A stretch of DNA of 64,000 bases from the NCBI GenBank assembly GCA_034231615.1, contig CM067314.1, positions 10,763,740-10,827,739 on the forward strand, written 5' to 3'. The position numbers and the translations under genes are program-made. Positions 57,401 through 64,000 of this stretch are shown in pieces. This DNA comes from Meghimatium bilineatum (lineage: Eukaryota > Mollusca > Gastropoda > Stylommatophora > Philomycidae). The notes beneath the pieces are model-generated. The model was given only the letters and a program-made list of their open reading frames with translations. It was not told the DNA's origin and did no database searches. The stretch's first letter is position 1; each line of letters opens with the position of its first letter.

Positions 57401-60400
57401 ACGCGGTAATACTCACAGACTCTCAAAGCATGCTGCGAAAGATAGAAAAGTTCATGCTAAGAAAACAATAGTGGGACTTATTGAACAACTCAGTTGTCCA
57501 TAGCATTACATGGATATACTGCCCTGGTCATGCTGGGGTCAGAGGAAATGAGAGAGCCAACATATTGGCAGACAATGCGGTGATAGACGGCACATTGCTG
57601 AGAAGAGATAAAGCAGACTTACTGAAGGCAGTAATAAATTCATTTAAAGATGCAGATGATGTCAATGAGGCTGAGAACGCACACATACAGAGAATGTTAG
57701 AAATGGGAGTATCTAGAGGTGAGGGAAGGAAAAGTAAATTTTTGGAAAGTCCCGAAGATCACACAATCAACTCCTGACCGGGACTCTGAGTCTACATACA
57801 CTGGGATGGCTGCTGGAGCGGAGGGCGGAGCACTTATGGGAATGTCCCGCGTTCTGTGAAGCCAATTTCTAGTCAAGAATCAAGAGAACACATTGTGATG
57901 ATCCTACTTTTCCAAATGGTGGTTTTTCAATTGTGAGTTCTGAGATAAATGAAGAGTCCTAATCCGGACTCAGAAAATAAAAGTTGCAGTGTGAATAGGA
58001 ATGAAGACGATCTTGTGATTAGGGAATACAGTCTTACTCCTTTCGTTTTTGACTCTTACAAATCGCTTACGTTGTTCTACTATGTTAAAAGCTTTTAACA
58101 CTCACAATAACTTGACAAGACGAGGTGGTTAAGTATGTTTATTAAACCACTGACGAGGTGGTTAAGTATGTTTTTTAAACCACTGACGAGGTGGTTAAGT
58201 ATGTTTTATAAACCACTGACGGGGTGGTTAAGTCTGTTTATTAAACCACTGACGGGGTGGTTAAGTCTGTTTATTAAACCACTGACGGGGTGGTTAAGTC
58301 TGTTTATTAAACTACTATGACGGATAAAACCAGTGAGAGTAGCTAGTAGGCTTATGTTTCTAGTTATCTTATAAAGATTGTTCTGTTCATATGTGTGAAG
58401 TCTGGATGCGACGGACTGCACAAAGGAACTCAATTAAATAGAGCTAATGGGCAGAAAGGCATCATCCAGTAAACATCGTAGCTAGCACGTTGTGAGTACG
58501 GTCAGACAGAAAGGCACCCTTGTCATCTACTGCACATCAACACGCCCTCGGTTGTCTTTATCTTGTTTTACCACTGAGATCAAGTATAATTCTTCATGAT
58601 TCTTGATTATTGATTAGAAACTGACTTCACAGCACGTGGGGGCATTCCCATAAGTTCTCAGCCCTCCGCTCCAGCAGTCATCCCAGTATATGTAGACCCA
58701 GAGTCCCGGTGTTGATTGTGTGATCTTGGAGACTTTCCAAAAAATTTACTTTTCCTCCCCTCACTTCTAGATACTCCCATTTCTAACACTCTCTATATGT
58801 TCTTCTTCTTCTTCTGCGTTCGTTCTCAAACTCCTGCAGATTAGCAGGATGTAGTCCGGAGAACGGAATGCGTTGTATCATGGTTTACAGCACTGCTGCG
58901 ATATCTGCGCCTTTCGGCCTGACGCATCCGACTTCAGCATGGCTGTGGGTCACTGACCCTATATGGGATGGGACAGCCAACTCCATCCCATAACCTCCTT
59001 AGTCGCCTTTTACGACATGCGTGGAAGGTAAACAGTGTGCTATTCTTTTCTCCCCTTCGGGCCCCGGCAACACACGAGCGAGTAACTCTCTGTATGTGTA
59101 CGTTCTCAGCCTCATTGACATCATCTGCATCTTGAAATGAAGTTATTACTGCTTTCATTATGTCTGCTTTATCTCTTCCCAGCAATGTGCCGTCTATCGC
59201 CGCATTGCCTGCCAATAAGTCGGCTCTCTCGTTTCCTCTGACCCCAGCATGACCAGGGCAGTATATCCATGTAATGCTCTGGACAACTGATTTGTTCAAT
59301 AAGTTCCACCATTCTTTTCTTAGCATGAACTTTTCTATCTTGCGCAACATTCTTTGAGAGTCTGTGAGTATTCATACATCAAGTATGAGATTGCAAGAAT
59401 CATATTGACGACATTGCGCAATTATCCCTCGTCTTAATCAATCCAATTCTCATTGTACAAGCGATGGCATACTCATCATGTAATATTACATCATATAACA
59501 ACAACTAATACTACAGTTATGATCCTTTACGCGATAAGGGAGACTAATTGTGATTAGAAACTTGTGTTACTGTTACTGCTAGTTTTACTGCAGCCTAAAA
59601 AAATATGAAACTTTTCCTGTTCCTCGCAGGGTGTAGGCTTGTCTGTCCACGGCAAGTTCCGAGTTGCGACAGAGAGGACAGTGTTTGCTATGCCTGAAAC
59701 AGCTATAGGTAAGTTGTTAGATAGTGGCTGTTTTAGAACCTCTGAAACCAACTTTCTCGTGCTGTTTCTGTACTCTGTGTGTACTCTGTACTCTCTCTTT
59801 CTTATAAAGTCCACACTGTTTCTGTAGACAGTATCTTCTCCCTGCCTTACCTATAAAGTAAAGTCCACACTCTTGAAGAAAAGCACTATTACTCTACACA
59901 GTATTTTCTCCATGCAAATCTAGACTGCAGTCTAGTCCATTTCATTGTTTGTTCTCTGTCCTTTTTTTTTCTTGATAAGACCCTATTGTCAAAATATGAA
60001 TTTATTGTTTTGTATACTGTTAATTATATTTTTATTTGAGTTAGTCTGTTTTTGTACTGTAAAAATTCTTGCGTAATCATTTTCATAAATATCTGTATGA
60101 GCTATAAAAGACGGTGAATTTTACCATAAATACCTGCATAAACTACAAAAGATATGGAAGTTTACCATAAATACCTGCATAAACTACAAAAGATAGGGAA
60201 GTTTACCATAAACACCTGTATGAGCTACAAAAGATATGGAAGTTTACCATAAATACCTGCATAAGCTACAAAAGATATGGAAGTTTACCATAAATACCTG
60301 TATGAGCTACAAAAGATAGTGAAGTTTACCATAAATACCTGTATAAGCTACAAAAGATATGGAAGTTTACCATAAATACCTGCATAAACTACAAAAGATA

Positions 60401-62922
60401 GGGAAGTTTACCATAAATACCTGCATAAACTACAAAAGATAGGGAAGTTTACCATAAATACCTGTATAAGCTACAAAAGATAGGGAAGTTTACCATAAAT
60501 ACCTGTATAAGCTACAAAAGATAGGGAAGTTTACCATAAATACCTGCATAAGCTACAAAAGATAGGGAAGTTTACCATAAATACCTGTATAAGCTACAAA
60601 AGATAGTGAAGTTTACCATAAATACCTGTATAAGCTACAAAAGATAGGGAAGTTTACCATAAATACCTGCATAAGCTACAAAAGATAGGGAAGTTTACCA
60701 TAAATACCTGCATAAGCTACAAAAGATAGGGAAGTTTACCATAAACACCTGCATAAGCTACAAAAGATAGGGAAGTTTACCATAAATACCTGCATAAGCT
60801 ACAAAAGACAGTGAAGTTTATTAAAGTGACAAAATTACATAGATGCATTTCCCGTGAACAAAAGGAGAAGAAAACTTATTTTAAGAAAACTTATTTTAAG
60901 AAAACTTATTTGATGTTCCAGGTTTCTTCCCAGATGTTGGTGCTGGACACTTTCTTCCTCAACTAGAGGGCAAATTAGGAATCTTTTTGGCTTTGACTGG
61001 CTTCAGATTGAAATCTCGTGATGTAGCAAACATTGGTATTGCAACACATTTTGTGGAGTCATCAAAGGTCAGCATCTTTTGTAATGGTCTTTTGAAGATA
61101 TGGGGTTATTTGTTGTTTGTATACGTTCACTTTTATAACCAGTGTGTGTAAATTTTGTGTGATTTCAGCCAGTAAACATGATTATGTTGTGATGCTAGTG
61201 TACATTAAAACTATAGTTGCTCCTTTCAACCCAACACATCCGATTTTGGTATAATTTTTTTTATCTAGTGGGCTTCCATAGACTATATCAGCCTTTCAAT
61301 CTGTTGATAGACGTGTGAATCAACTCTGTCATGAGAGTTTATCACCAACTGTGCACTTAGACTTACAGACCAATATATTCCTGGGTGATAGTTTCCGGGG
61401 TGGATATGGTAAGCATGGAATTGGACTTGGGTTGACTGTGTCTATCTCATATGAGGTGCTCGGGTGCTAAAAATCTGGTCTCATGCAATTAGATCGATAA
61501 TATATACTTACTGCTCAAAACTGAAATCCAAAAGGCAAATCCAGGAATAGGGTAATGAAGTTTTGCTAATCACTCAAGACACACATAATATCACACACAA
61601 ATTGACGTTTCAACCAAAAGGCCTTTAGCAAGTCAAAAATTAAAACAAAATTAACACTTACAACAGAAAACGGACAGTAAGGATATGGACGTTCACATCG
61701 GCATGCGTAATATAGACTGACAGGAAGAGATGAAACGACACCGGACAATGAATATACAAAAATGACTACATACATGTGACACGAAACAAACAGAAACTAT
61801 GGAACAACGAGAATCATACATGAGACAGTCGTTCATTAATTTCATCGGGTTTAAGAGTGCCATATTATTAAATGTAGCGGTTCTCATGCGCAAGACGGGT
61901 CCGGTCGTTAGAGAAGCACGACTTAATGGACGTAACCTGAATTTCCTGGGCGCCCCAATGGCCCGTGCCATTGAAGTGGACGTTTACTAAATAACCCGAG
62001 CGGTTTTTTAATGCTATAGAGATGTTCACAAAATCGGTTTGCGAGCCTCCTTCCAGTCTCGCCTATATATGCCATGGCGCAACGCTTGCATGTGATGGCT
62101 TAGATGACGTTGCGAAACACACTAATGAAGCTCTCCTAAATAATGGAGGTAGCTTTAGGAAATGGGATTCTCATGCAATTAGAATGTCTCTTGTTGCGTG
62201 TGTTAATGTATAAAAAAAACTTTTATTATGTAATAGATGTGTTTGATTTTTGTTTACTAACTCTTCCCATATGTTGCCAGTGCTCGAAAGGGGAACATAG
62301 AATAGTGACACTACTACCTGTCAAGTATGTTGTAAGAGGCGACTAAGGTGATTTTTGACTGGAGCTGGCTGTCATATCCCGTATAAGGTTAAAGTGACCC
62401 AGAAGGTAAGAAAGGAGTGGTGGTTGGGATGTTCAAATCCCCTCAGTAAATAGGAATATGACTTTTAGTACTAGGAACTTAGCCTAATGATGGGTCAAAA
62501 GCCAAAGACCATCCCCCTACCCCTCGCATTCTTATAAAGAGGTAATCACATTTTTTTCATTACAAGGTAGAGCCGACACATGAACACATACGAATGACTT
62601 TTGTGTATCTGCGGCCCTGTCCTGAAGACATGCTGAAGTCTGATATGTCAGGCAAAAATGCACAGATATCGTAGCTAAGCTGTAAACCATGACACAACTC
62701 ACTCCATTCTATGGACTATATCTGGCTGATATGCAGGAGTTTAAAAAAGATTTTGAAGAAGTTTGCTAACTAATAAATTATTCCATCAAAATGATGTGAA
62801 GTAAATGATGTTCTAACTACTTTATTCAACAGGCAGATGAGTTAGAGAACATACTGACATCACTAAGTTCACGAGCAAGACTGGAGGATGTTGCATCTGT
62901 TCTAGGTGACTTGCATAACCAG
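45294..62922 (+). CDS. HIBCH: 3-hydroxyisobutyryl-CoA hydrolase, right copy (HIBCH-R), exons 2-8, continues past window
   Basis: Mirror copy of HIBCH-L on the plus strand. Exons: 45294-45437, 46588-46672, 52976-53056, 56205-56257, 59630-59708, 60922-61067, 62833-62922, with lengths and phases identical to the left copy (144, 85, 81, 53, 79, 146, 90). Exons 9 to 11 would lie beyond position 64000. No frameshift or stop is seen, and all visible splice sites are GT-AG. Hand comparison with HIBCH-L gives 32 differences in 678 nt, roughly 14 synonymous and 18 nonsynonymous, with 16 residue changes. The oxyanion loops and the MPETAI block are intact; GLFPDVG reads GFFPDVG. Exon 4 is an outlier. The ATG in left exon 2 is TTG here. 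Intron 3 has grown to 6.3 kb by retroelement insertion. It could be a functional paralog, a diverging duplicate under weaker constraint, or a second haplotype placed in inverted orientation. Confidence 0.93.
45480..45825. repeat. 51-bp minisatellite, about 6.5 copies
   Basis: Unit ttgtcctcctctatatccct plus 31 bp ending catacccctca. HIBCH-R intron 2 only. Confidence 0.92.
45925..46290. repeat. 73-bp minisatellite, about 5 copies
   Basis: tcctgacattagtgctcttt recurs at exactly 73-bp spacing (45931, 46004). HIBCH-R intron 2 only; the left arm holds a retroelement block here. Confidence 0.92.
46588..46672 (+). CDS. HIBCH: HIBCH-R exon 3
   Basis: 85 nt with intact CAGGDIR oxyanion loop; protein identical to HIBCH-L. 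Acceptor tgcag, donor gtaagg. Confidence 0.95.
46985..47165 (+). mobile_element. Jockey-like C-terminal fragment, shared by both arms
   Basis: Mirror of 19505-19290. Reads [18 protein letters not shown] text on the plus strand with the cysteine tail partly deleted (a 25-bp loss against the left copy). Confidence 0.6.
47195..50536 (-). mobile_element. long Jockey-like family X element with flanking duplication
   Basis: Minus strand order: 5' UTR block (50536-50330); EN (50160-49500) with [60 protein letters not shown] and [15 protein letters not shown] (GDFN and SDH motifs); RT pieces (49015-48630 and 48400-48170, matching 30960-30540 and 29930-29740); RNase H and cysteine-tail remnants (48100-47330); and a GAAGAAG tail at about 47210. 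Near-identical 13-bp repeats gggaattacacag / ggggattacacag (47182-47194, 50537-50549) flank it. Foreign pieces are lodged at 48365-48640 and 49020-49505. Inactive. Confidence 0.78.
50925..51155 (+). mobile_element. SINE S2, tRNA-derived
   Basis: tggcgtagtggttaagctgt (box A), gggttcgaatgtcg (box B), then a ggtggatttttttcgg body. Second copy of 10275-10035. HIBCH-R intron 3. Confidence 0.78.
51160..52020. other. HIBCH-R intron 3, C-rich run and short repeats only
   Basis: A C-rich run at 51241-51270 and a short (atg)n. 51975-52020 repeats the sequence just upstream of HIBCH exon 2 (aaattcagtgrggrgaactc, compare 22940-22975). Nothing else recognised. Confidence 0.35.
52140..52405 (+). mobile_element. 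family A 3' end with ATTG tail
   Basis: Reads [58 protein letters not shown] then NVVPLRP stop and attgattg. Cleanly open, so relatively recent. Confidence 0.85.
52720..52865. repeat. 49-bp minisatellite, about 3.5 copies
   Basis: Unit gatatcttagtaagaccttg plus 29 bp. Mirror of 18780-19060. Confidence 0.88.
52976..53056 (+). CDS. HIBCH: HIBCH-R exon 4, strongly diverged
   Basis: 81 nt, same phase and splice sites as the left exon, but 12 nt and 7 residues differ (T/A, G/C, V/G, Q/L, F/L, E/G, N/D). The conserved FFREEYILN block becomes LFREGYILD. The frame stays open, so this is substitution rather than decay by indel. Confidence 0.92.
53290..53430. repeat. about 60-bp tandem repeat, 2-3 copies
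   Basis: gatcacacaacacctactta and gtcacttctatttctgaaag repeat. A separate remnant at 54690-54760 suggests the array was split by the insertions at 53670-54655. Confidence 0.75.
53670..54150 (-). mobile_element. non-LTR 3' end with zinc-finger remnant
   Basis: Minus strand reads [37 protein letters not shown], and [17 protein letters not shown], with the second histidine pair lost, then a (cat)n tail at 53680. Same type as 38582-39011. Confidence 0.75.
54150..54655 (+). mobile_element. Jockey-like C-terminal fragment
   Basis: Starts [19 protein letters not shown] text (end of RNase H), later [20 protein letters not shown], the C-x2-C...H...C tail after RNase H, then [13 protein letters not shown]. 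Ends in (caa)n. Confidence 0.72.
54880..54995 (-). mobile_element. SINE C 3' half, shared by both arms
   Basis: agattagcagaatgtagtcc and ggtttacagcttgattgtga; mirror of 18165-18050. Confidence 0.65.
55055..55990. repeat. 30-bp minisatellite, about 31 copies
   Basis: Unit ccctatgatgctgtgaaagt plus ctgcccca, with a gaatcaatcttcccca variant clustered at the 3' end. Both strands stay open: 355 codons on plus (55007-56074), 303 on minus. HIBCH-R intron 4. Twice the length of the left array. Confidence 0.94.
56205..56257 (+). CDS. HIBCH: HIBCH-R exon 5
   Basis: 53 nt, [17 protein letters not shown]. One residue (I to M) and three nucleotides differ from the left copy. Donor gtaaat is weaker than the left gtaagt. 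Confidence 0.94.
56560..56690 (-). mobile_element. family A 3' end, shared by both arms
   Basis: Mirror of 16150-16290, with the ggtgataatagtaccacatt end block. Confidence 0.6.
56810..57065 (-). mobile_element. family A-like RT C-terminal fragment
   Basis: Minus strand reads [32 protein letters not shown] and [10 protein letters not shown], comparable to LYGCESWTLTADMERR and GVQEPLLSIV at 27300-27120. Confidence 0.7.
57100..57900 (+). mobile_element. Jockey-like RNase H and C-terminus, plus copy of inverted pair
   Basis: Reads [16 protein letters not shown] (TDGS motif degenerate), [75 protein letters not shown]. Frame breaks. It pairs with 58570-59380 in inverted orientation. Right arm only. 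Confidence 0.82.
58125..58320. repeat. 33-bp minisatellite, about 6 copies
   Basis: Unit ctgacgaggtggttaagtat plus gtttattaaacca; each unit has a small self-complementary tggttaa / ttaaacca pair. Lies between the inverted RNase H copies. Confidence 0.92.
58570..59380 (-). mobile_element. Jockey-like RNase H and C-terminus, minus copy of inverted pair
   Basis: Minus strand reads [60 protein letters not shown], with more intact RNase H residues than the plus copy. Interrupted by SINE C at 58801-59084. Confidence 0.85.
58801..59084 (-). mobile_element. SINE C, complete copy with 13-bp target duplication
   Basis: 284 bp, with actctctatatgt (58788-58800) and actctctgtatgt (59085-59097) at the ends, one mismatch. 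The uninterrupted site is seen in the paired copy at 57690. 5' end ttactcgctcgtgtgttgcc, 3' end gagaacgaacgcagaagaag on minus. This defines the full unit for the partial copies elsewhere. Confidence 0.85.
59630..59708 (+). CDS. HIBCH: HIBCH-R exon 6
   Basis: 79 nt with the MPETAI catalytic block; protein identical to HIBCH-L (two synonymous changes). Acceptor tcgcag, donor gtaagt. Confidence 0.95.
60110..60820. repeat. 41-bp minisatellite, about 17 copies
   Basis: Unit ataaatacctgcataagcta plus 21 bp ending gaagtttacc; 41-bp spacing from 60122 to 60778. HIBCH-R intron 6. Left arm has about 3 copies. Confidence 0.94.
60922..61067 (+). CDS. HIBCH: HIBCH-R exon 7
   Basis: 146 nt. It starts [17 protein letters not shown], one residue changed (L to F) from the left copy. 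The acceptor lies about 90 bp after the end of the expanded 41-bp minisatellite; donor gtcagc. Confidence 0.95.
61493..62168 (-). mobile_element. Penelope-like element remnant, GIY-YIG end, 14-bp target duplication
   Basis: Minus strand reads [20 protein letters not shown] and [11 protein letters not shown], matching the HFN-GH and KPxGIN features at the end of Penelope-like GIY-YIG endonucleases. Downstream is aaaggccttttggttgaaac. Exact repeats tctcatgcaattag at 61479-61492 and 62169-62182 flank it; the left arm near 12140-12175 lacks the insert. Confidence 0.82.
62265..62745 (+). mobile_element. SINE C, split copy, shared by both arms
   Basis: 5' part 62265-62410 (gctcgaaaggggaacataga), 3' part 62625-62745 (aagctgtaaaccatgacac). 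Mirror of 12065-11590. Confidence 0.6.
62833..62922 (+). CDS. HIBCH: HIBCH-R exon 8
   Basis: 90 nt, begins [20 protein letters not shown]. Differs from the left copy by V to A and P to R plus three synonymous sites. Last exon of this copy inside the window. Confidence 0.93.
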
Positions 62923-62984
62923 GTGATTATTTCAAATACAAGGCAATACATTTTTTTAAAAATTATATATGTTGAAGTTCGGTG

Positions 62985-63110
62985 TGGTGGGCCAGTGACA
63001 CAACACTGTCCGTTTTCTTGACTACATCCTGCTGGAAATCTAGTATGGCGATTGGTGTGTTAAACGAGAGATCCGATGGTAGTTTGAAAATGAACACTAT
63101 CAAACAGACA
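62985..63110. mobile_element. SINE C-related fragment, shared by both arms
   Basis: ctacatcctgctggaaatct block, mirror of 11400-11230. Confidence 0.5.
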
Positions 63111-63324
63111 TAAATAGACATACAGAATTATTTTATCATGTGGCAGGAAGACCTTTTCTTTTAATCAAGAAATAAATCATAGAAATCAGAAATCATAGAG
63201 GATTGACCTCATTGATGCTTATCTTGATACCAACTGTAGAACATGGACATGCCCATTTAGTGGAGGGTAATTCTCTTAAAAACAGTTGGACATCATATGG
63301 TTCTGTTATATATCCTGTTATATA

Positions 63325-63800
63325 TTAGGAAGTCACATAGCCCAGTGATTAGCGCACTGGCTTCTTATAAGAGTGGTGCTGGGTTCATTCCCCAGTTGAT
63401 GTGGAAATGTTTTTCAAACGACAATGCCTCCCAGGTCAACCCAGCTTTAATTGAGCACCAGATTAATCCGGGAAGTAAAGACAGCGAGGGAGAGGAGATG
63501 GCTACCGACCTCATACAGCAGAGCCACTGAAATGTGAAATCGCTAACATCTCACACCCCTATGGCATTAATAAATGCTATGTCTGTGTGAGAGAGAGAGG
63601 AGATTCTACCACCCACATATAGCAAAGCGTCTGAAATGTGAAATCGCTAACATCTCACACCCCTATGGCATTAATAAATGCTATGTCTGTGTGAGAGAGA
63701 GAGGAGATTCTACCACCCACACATAGCAAAGCGTCTGAAATGTGATATCGCTAACATCTCACACCCCTACATCATTAATAAATGCTATCGTTAACTTTAC
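63325..63800 (+). mobile_element. SINE S1 with triplicated 104-bp tail, shared by both arms
   Basis: Head cagtgattagcgcactggct with B-box gggttcattcccc. The 3' end cgctaacatctcacacccct recurs at 63541, 63645 and 63749, a 104-bp period. The left-arm copy (10738) has a single tail. Confidence 0.82.
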
Positions 63801-64000
63801 TTTTTACACATGGTTCTCTGTAGTAACAATACGACACAAATCTAGGCCACAGTTTCCAAAAATAAAGTGGCCTTTTATTTGTGTGAAAAAGTGGATGTAT
63901 ATTGACAGTAAATGACCTGGTTATTGGTTTTTTAAACTGAAAATGTATGGATATATCTGTTTAGTTTGGAGTACAAGTTTATTCACTGTTCTGTCTGCTA

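Larger units (their letters stand above)
40085..63905. repeat. right arm of giant inverted duplication
   Basis: Mirror of about 10640-28730; longer because of insertions in HIBCH introns 3 and 4 and array expansions. Inner similarity ends at about 40085, inside a reverse-transcriptase fragment. At the outer side matching is clear to about 63905 and uncertain beyond. Confidence 0.93.

Noticed and set aside
1-64000. Fold-back sequencing artefact as sole cause of the palindrome
   Set aside because: Arms differ by several percent, have private insertions with target duplications and different satellite periods; a hairpin read would be nearly identical. A haplotype misjoin remains possible.

Overview
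This is intron-rich, repeat-dense, AT-rich animal DNA with no prokaryotic features. The only recognisable host gene is mitochondrial 3-hydroxyisobutyryl-CoA hydrolase (HIBCH, valine catabolism), split into short GT-AG exons. The rest is a deep layer of non-LTR retrotransposons (Jockey-like with RNase H, RTE/CR1-like), tRNA-derived SINEs, Penelope-like pieces, foldback elements and many minisatellites. That mix suggests a marine invertebrate, perhaps a lophotrochozoan or cnidarian; the species cannot be fixed from the sequence.

The dominant structure is a very large inverted duplication. The left arm (about 10640 to 28730, gene on the minus strand) is mirrored by the right arm (about 40085 to 63905, gene on the plus strand) around an 11.4 kb spacer. 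Each arm carries its own HIBCH copy, so the genes diverge head to head. The left gene (HIBCH-L) is complete from exon 2 to its stop codon: ten exons, 1095 nt, running from 22870 down to 1553. The right gene (HIBCH-R) has exons 2 to 8 (45294 to 62922) and runs off the window. All seven shared exons have identical lengths and phases. By hand count they differ at 32 of 678 nt (16 of about 226 residues), and 12 of those 32 changes fall in the 81-nt exon 4. A short upstream exon that could encode part of the mitochondrial presequence is visible in both arms, but no start codon is secured.

Region by region: 1-10600 holds the 3' half of HIBCH-L with retroelement fragments in its introns. 10640-28730 is the left arm. 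28730-40085 is a spacer built almost entirely of retroelements, including a Jockey-like copy with a twin-priming-type inversion, a Jockey-like copy beside a long (GTTA)n tract, a 1.3 kb foldback element with Penelope-like motifs, and an RTE-like element with a nested insertion. 40085-64000 is the right arm.

The arms share many old insertions but also carry private ones, some with target-site duplications and an empty site in the other arm. Several minisatellites differ between arms in copy number, and one differs in period (24 versus 23 bp). The copies have therefore evolved separately for some time, either as paralogous arms or as divergent haplotypes misjoined by an assembler. A simple fold-back read artefact would be nearly identical and does not fit. 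I see no CRISPR array, no canonical rRNA or tRNA gene, and no host gene other than HIBCH.
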